Assembly: GCF_000178955.2 (NCBI RefSeq)
Contig: NC_016631.1
Coordinates: 1,054,001 to 1,118,000 of the forward strand
Reading direction: 5' to 3'
Length of the DNA stretch: 64,000 nt
Source: Granulicella mallensis MP5ACTX8
GTDB lineage: Bacteria; Acidobacteriota; Terriglobia; Terriglobales; Acidobacteriaceae
Part shown: positions 25,759-33,256 of the stretch, piece by piece
How the letters are laid out: every line of letters begins with the position of its first letter
How positions within the stretch are numbered: the first letter of the stretch is position 1
Position numbers and translations under genes: made by a program
The notes under the pieces: generated by a model
What the model was told of the DNA's origin: nothing
What the model saw: only the letters and a program-made list of their open reading frames with translations
The model's database searches: none

Positions 25759-26514
25759 ATGCAGAACCAACCTGTCGCCCTGGTAACCGGGGCCAATCAA
25801 GGAATCGGTCTTCAAATCGCAAAGGATCTGGTGGCACACGGTTTCACTGTGCTTGTCGGGTCGCGCAATGTCGAACGCGGCGAGGCCGCAGCCAACACGA
25901 TCGACGGAGACGCCCGCGCTCTCCAACTCGACGTGACGGATCAGGCTTCGATTGCCGCGGCGGCGGAGCGCATCCGAAAGGAGTTTGGCCGCCTCGATGT
26001 ACTCATCAACAACGCGGCTATCTCGAATACAAGTAAGCTGCCCGGCATGTCCATTCAGGAGTACGCGAAGACGACCCGGCCGAGCGCTGTGTCCCTCGAT
26101 GAAATGCGTGCGGTGTGGGAGACCAATGTGTTCGGCGTCATCGCTCTTACCCAGGCGATGCTGCCGCTTCTGCGCGAGGCGCCGGCAGCCCGCATCGTCA
26201 ACGTCTCGAGCGGCGTTGGCTCGTTGACTGCGAACGCGGATCCGGCCTTCCCCTGGCGCTCGATCTTCGGTCCTGTCTACCCCGCGTCCAAGACGGCTCT
26301 CAACGCTATCACGCTCGCCTTCGCGATCGAGCTGGAGCCGACGGGAATCAAGGTCAACGCCGTCTCCCCGGGCTTCACCAAGACGAACCTCAACGGCTAT
26401 GAGGGGACGGAGACTGTCGAGCAAGGTGCCGCCGAAGCGGTGCGCGTTGCGCTGCTCGGGCCGGAGGGTCCGACGGGTACCTTCACCCGCACAGGAGGCG
26501 TGATCCCGTGGTGA
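25759..26514 (+). CDS. SDR family oxidoreductase (second of tandem pair)
   Basis: 251 aa from ATG 25759, which has AAAGGAG 6 nt upstream; ATG 25753 is too close to that site. TGANQGIG, NNAA in place of NNAG (the Gly-to-Ala change also seen in some active SDRs), SSGVGS and YPASKTAL. The end FTRTGGVIPW corresponds to FSDEDGPVSW in the first copy. Preceded by a 92-nt spacer with a small hairpin, so co-transcription is likely but a separate promoter is not excluded. Confidence 0.86.
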   Translation: MQNQPVALVTGANQGIGLQIAKDLVAHGFTVLVGSRNVERGEAAANTIDGDARALQLDVTDQASIAAAAERIRKEFGRLDVLINNAAISNTSKLPGMSIQEYAKTTRPSAVSLDEMRAVWETNVFGVIALTQAMLPLLREAPAARIVNVSSGVGSLTANADPAFPWRSIFGPVYPASKTALNAITLAFAIELEPTGIKVNAVSPGFTKTNLNGYEGTETVEQGAAEAVRVALLGPEGPTGTFTRTGGVIPW

Positions 26515-26736
26515 TGTAGTCTCAAGCGCACGGCCGAAGGGGGCCAGAAAGATTCGGCGGAAGAAACTAAGCGTTCCGATGGCCGCGCTCCTGGCGTTGA
26601 AGATCATGAGCAGGCGAGCGTCATCCTTTCTAGCGTGCCGGGGACGATCAATTGTCGGTTCGAATACAGCGCTGTCAGCATAGTGGTCTTCCATGATCGC
26701 GCGGGGGGAGGCCCGGCCTCAGAGATATCCGTAACT

Positions 26737-27261
26737 TTATGCTCTGGACTGCTCGGCAAAGGCCGAATACATCGTGCCCCCAAACCGCGATGGATGTGTC
26801 GCCAGTCTCTCCACACGCTCCACTCCTGACTCACGGAAGAGTTCGCGAAGCCTTTCGAAGTCGACCGGATAGGGTCCCCACGGATTTGGTCTGGATCGCT
26901 CATACTCCACAATCAGGAAGCGATCTGTCACGGACAAAAGCCTTCTCAAAAACAGGTGTTGCTCCTGAATGAAGTGCAGAGAGTTTGCCATGAGAACTCC
27001 ATCGACCGATGGAAGGCGGAGGCTCGGGCTCCGCAGATCTCCCAGGATCTTACGAATCTCGACTCCGTCATACTGATCCGGAATTCTCTCCAGCGCTCTC
27101 TGGTCCAGATCGACGGCATGAATCGTGCTCCCGGGAGCCAGCAACTGCGCAAGCGCGGTTGTGAACGTTCCGCTGCCGCAACCAAGATCGCACCACGATT
27201 GCGGTCGCGACCATTCGATGAGGGGTGTGCGAATCAGCGCCGTGGCCTGACTGGTCTTCAT
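26737..27261 (-). CDS. Small class I SAM-dependent methyltransferase
   Basis: 174 aa. Motif I is WCDLGCGSGTFTTALA, acidic motif II is IHAVDLDQRALERI, and GVLMANSLHFIQEQHLFLRRLL follows, as in UbiE/Methyltransf_11 proteins. GTGGAGAG lies before the ATG. It stands alone; the 222-bp gap from the SDR operon (26515-26736) shows no gene. Substrate unknown. Confidence 0.8.
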   Translation of the reverse strand: MKTSQATALIRTPLIEWSRPQSWCDLGCGSGTFTTALAQLLAPGSTIHAVDLDQRALERIPDQYDGVEIRKILGDLRSPSLRLPSVDGVLMANSLHFIQEQHLFLRRLLSVTDRFLIVEYERSRPNPWGPYPVDFERLRELFRESGVERVERLATHPSRFGGTMYSAFAEQSRA

Positions 27262-27302
27262 CTCTCCACTGTACTTTTAGCTGACGCGAGGCCGGCTTGC
27301 CG

Positions 27303-28055
27303 TTACAGTTTCAGCGTCACCACCGCGTTATCGACCACGGTGTTCCACCTGGCATCCTCGTTGCCGTAGGCGTCGTGCCAGCGCCACCACTTGTAACGAG
27401 GCGTCTTCGGATAGCCCTCGGGAGAGTCCTCCCAATCCTCTTGCCGTCCTAATGGCGTGACGTCCAGGTAGTTCCACACACTGCCCATGGCTTCATCGCC
27501 GCGATTGTTGATGAAGTATGTGCGGAAGATCTTGTCGTTCTCGTCGCGGAAGAAGACGTTGTGCCCGTGCCACTGGTCGACGCCGAAGTCCTTATCGAAG
27601 TCGTCGGTGAGGGTGTACCAGGGGATTTTGTCCCAGCCCATGCGCTGTTTCAAGCGGGCAAGGTTTTCCTGCGATCCGCGCGAGGCGTAGGCCAGCGTGG
27701 TATCCCGCGCGTGCAGGTGCGAGAGGTGCGAGACCTGGTCTGCGCCGAGCGAGCAACCAACGCAGGCGTGGTCGGGCCAGCCATAGACATTGGAATCGTA
27801 GAAGGCGCGATAGAGTACGAGTTGCCGCCGGCCGTCGAAGAGATCGAGCAGCGAGACCTTTCCTTGCGGACCTTCGAAGACGTACTCTTTCTCGACCGCG
27901 AGCCACGGCATCCGCCGCCGCGCCGCCGCCAGCACATCGTGCAAGCGGGTGTGCTCCTTCTCTTTGACCAGCATCTCCTGCCACTCCTTCTGCCACTCCT
28001 CAGCCGACACGACCGGGGGCTTCTTCATCGCTGCGATCTGCTCATTGCTGTTCAT
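27303..28055 (-). CDS. DUF899 thioredoxin-like protein
   Basis: 250 aa, DUF899 family. Recognisable features are PPVVSAEEWQKEWQEMLVKEKEHTRL, the thioredoxin-like strand LVLYRAFYD, the CxxC in ACVGCSLGADQVSHL, and the tail YKWWRWHDAYGNEDARW. The family is of uncertain function, probably thiol or redox related. Last gene of the ArsR-led operon; its ATG lies inside the end of the 47-codon gene (overlap 28042-28055). Confidence 0.88.
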   Translation of the reverse strand: MNSNEQIAAMKKPPVVSAEEWQKEWQEMLVKEKEHTRLHDVLAAARRRMPWLAVEKEYVFEGPQGKVSLLDLFDGRRQLVLYRAFYDSNVYGWPDHACVGCSLGADQVSHLSHLHARDTTLAYASRGSQENLARLKQRMGWDKIPWYTLTDDFDKDFGVDQWHGHNVFFRDENDKIFRTYFINNRGDEAMGSVWNYLDVTPLGRQEDWEDSPEGYPKTPRYKWWRWHDAYGNEDARWNTVVDNAVVTLKL

Positions 28056-28185
28056 GACTTCCTCCCTGTTCGCGCTTGCGCGCTTTCCTGTTCCAGAACT
28101 TCGTCACGGCGAGCGCGGAAACACTGCCTGTCGAGACAGCGCCCGCGGCAATCCATATCGCGATCCCTGCACAGAAGGGACACAT
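28042..28185 (-). CDS. 47-residue membrane mini-protein with CxxC N-terminus
   Basis: A short gene in the 130-nt gap between the SRPBCC and DUF899 genes. The peptide begins MCPFCAGIAIWIAAGAVSTG, one hydrophobic helix, and ends in a basic tail (KFWNRKARKREQGG). Its ATG is 3 nt after the SRPBCC stop and its TGA lies within the DUF899 start, so it is embedded in the operon. Comparable MCP-x-C mini-proteins are, to my recollection, common beside SRPBCC/ArsR genes in other bacteria. The CxxC at residues 2-5 could bind metal or act in redox exchange with the DUF899 product. Confidence 0.7.
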   Translation of the reverse strand: MCPFCAGIAIWIAAGAVSTGSVSALAVTKFWNRKARKREQGGSHEQQ

Positions 28186-28187
28186 GG

Positions 28188-28640
28188 CTACTTGCCTGCC
28201 CGCTCCGCGGCTGCTGTGCGGATACGTCCGATCAACTGGTTCCAGCCTCCGTCCACGCCGTGCTCCTGCTCGCCCACCCAGCCCATCGCGCGATGGACGA
28301 AGTGCATGCGCGTCACTCCGTCTTCTTCGGTCAGGCGATATTGAATGTTCGAGACAGCAGGGTTGGACATAAAGAGCGGCCCTGAAATTTCGAGCAGCGA
28401 TGGAGTCTTGATGGCCTGTACCGTGCCCCAGAAGTGGCCGGTATTGTTGCCCAGGTCGCGATACCAGCGCCCGCCGGGCCAGGCCTCAAGCACCATTGGC
28501 ATCGGCTTCTCTGGAGTGGAGTTCAACGGTCCCATCTGTTCGAGAATCGTCTCAAAGACGATCTCGATGGGGGCGGCGATCTCCTCTTCCTTGATGATCT
28601 CGAAGGCGTGCAATACGCCTTCCATTACGGTGGCTGCCAT
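28188..28640 (-). CDS. SRPBCC (AHSA1-like) domain protein
   Basis: 150 aa from ATG 28640. START/SRPBCC fold with EEIAAPIEIVFETILEQMG, AWPGGRWYRDLGNNTGHFWGTVQAI and a C-terminal long helix ending GWNQLIGRIRTAAAERAGK. The start overlaps the ArsR stop by one base (TAATG), a normal coupling for ArsR-SRPBCC pairs; a longer frame upstream is the shadow of ArsR. These proteins bind hydrophobic ligands; the ligand is not known. Confidence 0.86.
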   Translation of the reverse strand: MAATVMEGVLHAFEIIKEEEIAAPIEIVFETILEQMGPLNSTPEKPMPMVLEAWPGGRWYRDLGNNTGHFWGTVQAIKTPSLLEISGPLFMSNPAVSNIQYRLTEEDGVTRMHFVHRAMGWVGEQEHGVDGGWNQLIGRIRTAAAERAGK

Positions 28641-29017
28641 TATTCCTCCTCCTTTGGGTTTGAGCCCTCGTCCAGGCGAATCATTCGTTCCAGCGCCTTG
28701 CGCTCGGCGCGCTGCTTGATCTGGTCGACCTGATGCGTCCAATAGCGCTCGAAGACCTTCACCCAATCGTGCACCGGCTTCAGGCCCGCAGCGTTAAGGC
28801 GATACATGCGATGTTGCCCGCGCTTGACCACCGTCACCACGCCGGCCTTGCGCAAGGCACCCAGGTGCTTGGAAACAGCAGGCTGGGCAATCTTCATACG
28901 CAGGACGATCTCGTTGACGGCGTACTCATGGCCGTCAGACAGCACGGTGATGACCTCGCGCCGCCGTGGTTCGGCAATAGCGCTGAAGACATCCGTCGGG
29001 TAGGCCTTTCGCGTCAT
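28640..29017 (-). CDS. ArsR family winged-helix repressor
   Basis: 125 aa. Winged-helix with FSAIAEPRRREVITVLSDGHEYAVNEIVLRMKIAQPAVSKHLGALRKAGVVTVVKRGQHRMYRLNAAGL, the usual ArsR core, then a Trp-containing helical tail (VKVFERYWTHQVDQIK). No metal-binding Cys pair is seen in the recognition helix, so it belongs with the SRPBCC-associated group rather than the metal sensors. The operator at 29027-29046 overlaps its promoter region, suggesting autoregulation. Confidence 0.88.
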   Translation of the reverse strand: MTRKAYPTDVFSAIAEPRRREVITVLSDGHEYAVNEIVLRMKIAQPAVSKHLGALRKAGVVTVVKRGQHRMYRLNAAGLKPVHDWVKVFERYWTHQVDQIKQRAERKALERMIRLDEGSNPKEEE

Positions 29018-29026
29018 GGACTCAAT

Positions 29027-29046
29027 ATATTCCGATTTAGGAATAT
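29027..29046. promoter_or_regulatory. Probable ArsR operator
   Basis: Perfect inverted repeat ATATTCC-6-GGAATAT (29027-29033 and 29040-29046), starting 10 nt upstream of the arsR start codon. Position and symmetry fit an autoregulatory site. Confidence 0.65.
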
Positions 29047-29071
29047 GTCAAGGAGCAAAAAAAGGATAATT

Positions 29072-29806
29072 TCAAGGCCTTCGAGTGTGAAAGGGACAGC
29101 TTCCAGTCTCGGGCGAATTGTCATCCGGAAGTGCGTATTGCTTCCACTCACGATTGGTGGGTTGACCATAAAAGCCTATGTCTGGATGGACAGACATTTC
29201 GTCATAGGACAGCATCCGCCTGTGTATCCTGTGGCGCACTTCGGCTGCAATGGGCTGGGAGGTAGCGGGATCGATAAAGAGCCTTCGGGGCTGAAAGATA
29301 AGCACGATACCGGGGCCGAGATTTCTGCTGCGGCGTTGGATATAGGTTGGTGATGACCCTACAACAAACATCTCGCATCCCTCAAAGGAGAACTCCCAGA
29401 GTGGATCATTCGGCGTTCTCTCAAGCGCGGGGTGACGGTCATGCTCATGAAGCATCTGCAACAGTTCCCAGAAGCGATCGACAAAAGCGATGTGCGTCGT
29501 AATCTTTGGATCTGGTTCGCAGAATGCGACCAGGCTGCAACGCTCATACTCCGCTGTGTTCAGCAGCGTGACGAATTCCTGCATGTCTCTTACAAACTGT
29601 TGCGGGAGGTGTTGTGAGATGAAGGTATAGATCATCTCGCCGCGAATCTCACCTGCCTGTCCAAAGAAGCATGGGAAGTTCGCTGCTTGCAGTTTCGTTC
29701 TGTAGGATTCATACGCTTGGAGCTTCCAACTCTCCTTCGGTGTGATGCCTAAGACACCATGATGAAGAGCTCGACTTATCCATGGCGATACTTCGGGATT
29801 GATCAT
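29072..29806 (-). CDS. YqcI/YcgG family protein
   Basis: 244 aa from ATG 29806, which overlaps the fatty-acid-hydroxylase stop in ATGA (29803-29806). Family markers are FPCFFGQAGEIRGEMIYTFI near residue 45 and the downstream EFSFEGCEMFVVGSSPTYIQRRSRNLGPGIVLIFQPRRLF. The family is found across bacteria and is of uncertain biochemical role; some members accompany haem- or lipid-related enzymes. Tight coupling to a di-iron membrane hydroxylase suggests the two act together. Confidence 0.82.
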   Translation of the reverse strand: MINPEVSPWISRALHHGVLGITPKESWKLQAYESYRTKLQAANFPCFFGQAGEIRGEMIYTFISQHLPQQFVRDMQEFVTLLNTAEYERCSLVAFCEPDPKITTHIAFVDRFWELLQMLHEHDRHPALERTPNDPLWEFSFEGCEMFVVGSSPTYIQRRSRNLGPGIVLIFQPRRLFIDPATSQPIAAEVRHRIHRRMLSYDEMSVHPDIGFYGQPTNREWKQYALPDDNSPETGSCPFHTRRP

Positions 29807-30777
29807 GAGGTGACCTTTGCGGCGTCTGCTTTTCTGGCACGCCGAGCCAGCCGAACCATTCGGCGGAAGCCTGCAGCCTGCTGTTCTCCCCACGAGCCGG
29901 TAACCATCGCAGGCTCTGCCCCGGCGTCGCCGGTCTCGACGGTGCTGTCGTGGAATTTGGCTGTTCTAAACAAAATGTCCCACCAGGACAGAGCGGTACC
30001 AAAGTTACAGCTGCGCCGTCCTGCTGCCTTCAGTGCATGGTGCGTTCGGTGGAAACGAGGGGAGATAAAGATGTGGTCGCCCAGCCATCCATAGCTGATG
30101 CGTGTGTTGGAGTGCGCCATGCTCCCTACAAGTCGAAATCCAAGAATGACAAAGGGGAACTGAAAGGCCGGAACACCAATCAACAGGCCCACCACAATCA
30201 GCCATAGATAAGTGATCGTGTCTTCCAGTACATGCGATCGCTCATCCGACCAGAACGTCATCTGATCTTCGGCATGGTGCACGGAGTGGACACCGTACCA
30301 CCAGCCATACCTGTGAGACAGGCGATGCCTCCAGTAATCGGAGAGGTCGAGGATGGCGAAGTATAAGAAGAAGACTAGGAGTGGCCACGAAGCCAATGCA
30401 GGCACGAGCACAGTCAGCGACGGTGGACTGATCGAATGTGCGAGGAAGAATCGATCAAGTTGCTGTTGCAGCCAACTGTATTCAAAGAAGGCGACAAGCG
30501 GAAAGAGTACCAGGCGGACGAAAAAGGCATACGCCACATCGGCTGCAATCGGATTCCGTGGGGACCAGCTCGTAAGCGGCCAGTATCGCTCGATGGGCGT
30601 ACAGACCAAAAAGCTCAGGCAGAGTTGTAATACTCCACAACCCGCAAAGAAGAGCCAGAGGGCCACCGTATGACCGTGCTGGCTTACGCCGAGGCTACTG
30701 AGAAATGACTGAATTGAAGTCACGATCCAATCGATCGTGACTGTACCTGTCGGGGTTGCGTGGGCTATCCAGGACAT
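29803..30777 (-). CDS. Fatty acid hydroxylase / sterol desaturase superfamily membrane protein
   Basis: 324 aa with about four or five membrane segments. The eight-histidine di-iron motif is intact: HRLSH (HX3H), HSVHH (HX2HH) and, after the membrane return, HRTHH (HX2HH), with HSNTR between. Members hydroxylate or desaturate sterols, hopanoids, carotenoids or fatty chains using O2. GGAGGGG precedes the ATG. The C-terminal tail is soluble and basic (RRMVRLARRARKAD). Cotranscribed with the YqcI/YcgG protein. Confidence 0.85.
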   Translation of the reverse strand: MSWIAHATPTGTVTIDWIVTSIQSFLSSLGVSQHGHTVALWLFFAGCGVLQLCLSFLVCTPIERYWPLTSWSPRNPIAADVAYAFFVRLVLFPLVAFFEYSWLQQQLDRFFLAHSISPPSLTVLVPALASWPLLVFFLYFAILDLSDYWRHRLSHRYGWWYGVHSVHHAEDQMTFWSDERSHVLEDTITYLWLIVVGLLIGVPAFQFPFVILGFRLVGSMAHSNTRISYGWLGDHIFISPRFHRTHHALKAAGRRSCNFGTALSWWDILFRTAKFHDSTVETGDAGAEPAMVTGSWGEQQAAGFRRMVRLARRARKADAAKVTS

Positions 30778-30854
30778 CTGTCCCCTCCGCGTTCCATCAC
30801 TCTCTTCTTAGAGAAGACGGATGAAACATTCGAGAGGTTTGCAGGGAATAGGGG

Positions 30855-30870
30855 TTTTCCTGCAGGAAAA
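30855..30870. promoter_or_regulatory. 16-bp perfect palindrome upstream of the hydroxylase operon
   Basis: TTTTCCTGCAGGAAAA lies 78 nt upstream of the hydroxylase ATG (minus strand). It is symmetric and in a non-coding spacer, so an operator is likely; the regulator is unknown. Confidence 0.45.
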
Positions 30871-30931
30871 GACGTTTATTCTGCCGTCAAAGAACTAGCT
30901 GCGAGGTTCAACAGGGGAGGTTAAGGCACCT

Positions 30932-32959
30932 CTAACGTGGACTCCGGTGCGAGTAATTGGGAAGGGTCAGCCCCACCTGGTGGACAAGTGATTGAAAGCG
31001 TGGATCGTCATGAAGATTGTCGAACATAGGATTTACAGCTAGCAGGATAGCCTCGCCATCGTGCTCTGTGACGACACGCTGGAGGGACGCGATCGCTTTG
31101 TCGCGTTGACCGGTAAAGGCATACCACTCGGCGGGTTCAAAATCGTTTCCGCGACGGGTCGTTTCGGGGGACCGCTGTTCTATGGCTGCAAGACGTACCA
31201 AAGCGTAGGCCACAATCCCTTCGTGATGGTAGGCTTCACGACCACGTTCCTCCAGGGCGATGCGAGCTGAATCTTTGTCCATCTCGGCCATTCGACCCCA
31301 CTCGGCCAAGGCTTCGTCATAATGTTTGGCACAGAAATAAGCCCACCCAAGCTGGTTATGGCTTTCGGGAGAATCGGGAACCAGAGAGACATACTTCTGC
31401 GCGAAGGCGATCGCCTGGTTGTTATCGTGAGCCATGCCGGCAACATAGGTAGCCATACTGTAGACCAGAGGCCAGAGTGGATCATCTGCAACAGCGCGAT
31501 CGATCTCCGATAGTGCTTCATCGAAACGGCCTTCATAGACCAGCAACGAGGCCAGCCACGCATGATAGGTCGACTTGTGGGGGTCGAGTTCGATGGCGCG
31601 GCGCAATTCACTTTCGCCAAGAGCGAAATCCCACGCTGAGCGCAGAGCAACGTCGCCAAGAGCCGCATGGGCCTCCGCCAGCTGCGGATCGAGTTGCAAA
31701 GCCTGCTGAGCCAATTGCTTGGCTGCATTCTGGTGTTCTGTGGCATTTGAGAAGTAGCGGAGCGCGAGATGGGTGGCAGCCATGCCGGCATAGGCCTGGG
31801 CAAATCTTGGATCGCGCAGAATAGCGGTCTGATAATGACCGAGAGCCTGATGCAGAGCTGTAGGATCACGGAGCCGCGTCAGTTCGCGGCCCTGCAAATA
31901 CTCCCCATAAGCCTGGGAGTCATCCGTGCTGCCATGGATGGATTGCATGGACTTCCCCTTGCCCTGGAGATTCAGGAAGATATCGCGTTGCAGCTTATCG
32001 CGAATGCGGGCAAGTTCGTCTTTGCTGCCTTCATATTGAAACGATGCCAGATGGAGGGAATCGCGACCCCGAACAAGTTCGAACTGAACCGTGCAGCGGT
32101 TGCCCTGTACTCGTAGGGTACCGAGCAGAAGCATGTCGAGATGGAGTTTCTCGGAGATGCTGCGAATGCCGTTGTCGTCGCGGCTGATGTTGTTGAGCGA
32201 GTTCGTTGCACGGATTTGAACGATAGGAAGCTGCGAGAGAGCGTCGGCCAAATCGAGGCGAAAGCTCTCTCCCATCTCTTCCGCTCCTGGGCCTTCGGAT
32301 TGGAAAGGGGCGATTCCGAGTGAGACGACATTCGTCTCCACGACCGTCGGTTGACGCCGATGTCGATAGAGTCCAGCGATGAGAGCCACGACGATCAGCA
32401 GGGCAACGCCACCACCAAAAAGCCAGCGATATCGTCGCAGGGGGCGCCTGGATGTTTGAAGAGGCGGCAGAATGGTGATGGTCTGCTGCTGGCTTTCCGC
32501 AACGGGGAGGGAAAGAAAGGAAGCTGGCTCGACGGACGGAATCTCCATCTCCGATGCGGCAACTGCAAGTTCTTCCGGCGGAGGCTCCGCCTCAGCACTG
32601 CGAGCAGGATTGAGCAGCGGCGTTGTCACTGGGACTACGACGATTTGGGGTAGAAACCGGTATCCACGTTTGTGAACGGTTTCGATGTACTTGGGATTCT
32701 TAGGATTGTCCCGAAACACGGCACGCAAATCCGTGATCACCCGGTTGATGGCGTGCTCATGGTCTAAAAACTCGCCTTCTGGCCAGAGTAGCTCCTGAAG
32801 TTCGGCGCGAGTGACCACCGCGCCCGGACGCTCCAGAAAAATTCCCAGAAGGCGTGAGGTCTGTTTCGGTATCCGGAGCCGCTTGTCTCCACGAAGAAGA
32901 TCGCCGGAAGAAAGATCAAACTTGAAGTCCAAAAAGGACACCAACTCCAGCTTAGCCAT
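30932..32959 (-). CDS. CadC-like winged-helix transmembrane regulator with TPR sensor domain
   Basis: 675 aa from ATG 32959. Residues about 5-105 form an OmpR/CadC winged helix (KQTSRLLGIFLERPGAVVTRAELQELLWP ... ETVHKRGYRFLP). One membrane span lies near residues 179-198 (WLFGGGVALLIVVALIAGLY). A periplasmic part follows with a TolB-like segment and several tetratricopeptide repeats (about 355-640). No receiver domain, so it is a one-component membrane-anchored regulator. ATG 32959 begins the family-conserved part; ATG 33007 adds 16 hydrophobic residues and neither has a clear ribosome site. The divergent sedolisin gene is the nearest plausible target. The spacer to that gene is about 297 bp and shows no further gene. 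Confidence 0.85.
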   Translation of the reverse strand: MAKLELVSFLDFKFDLSSGDLLRGDKRLRIPKQTSRLLGIFLERPGAVVTRAELQELLWPEGEFLDHEHAINRVITDLRAVFRDNPKNPKYIETVHKRGYRFLPQIVVVPVTTPLLNPARSAEAEPPPEELAVAASEMEIPSVEPASFLSLPVAESQQQTITILPPLQTSRRPLRRYRWLFGGGVALLIVVALIAGLYRHRRQPTVVETNVVSLGIAPFQSEGPGAEEMGESFRLDLADALSQLPIVQIRATNSLNNISRDDNGIRSISEKLHLDMLLLGTLRVQGNRCTVQFELVRGRDSLHLASFQYEGSKDELARIRDKLQRDIFLNLQGKGKSMQSIHGSTDDSQAYGEYLQGRELTRLRDPTALHQALGHYQTAILRDPRFAQAYAGMAATHLALRYFSNATEHQNAAKQLAQQALQLDPQLAEAHAALGDVALRSAWDFALGESELRRAIELDPHKSTYHAWLASLLVYEGRFDEALSEIDRAVADDPLWPLVYSMATYVAGMAHDNNQAIAFAQKYVSLVPDSPESHNQLGWAYFCAKHYDEALAEWGRMAEMDKDSARIALEERGREAYHHEGIVAYALVRLAAIEQRSPETTRRGNDFEPAEWYAFTGQRDKAIASLQRVVTEHDGEAILLAVNPMFDNLHDDPRFQSLVHQVGLTLPNYSHRSPR

Positions 32960-33256
32960 AAGAAAAAACTTTACATGAATGGGATAGAAGATTTCCAAGA
33001 GTGCCATGTCACGGCCTGTATGAAGGCATGTAAATAGTTCATTACAGAAAAGTTACTTGCATATAAATTGCGAAGCTATTGATGACCTTCCAGGTATTGC
33101 ATCCTCCTTTATCCACGGCTAAACTCCACGTGTTTCCACTGATATTTTTTCGACCAGAGTCAGGAGTCTTCTCTTTTTCTGACGGAGGTTGGCCCCGACA
33201 ACGTTCGCCGAAGGACTTTGTCTTCACCCTGGCTCTCGATGCCTATAGGAATCCTC

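Noticed and set aside
25717-26694. Minus-strand ORF of 325 codons across the second SDR gene
   Set aside because: It is antisense to a complete SDR with all catalytic motifs and ribosome site; its translation is arginine- and histidine-rich with no family match.
28640-28766. Longer SRPBCC protein beginning at 28766
   Set aside because: The extra 42 residues are an overlap with the ArsR coding frame; ATG 28640 forms TAATG with its stop.
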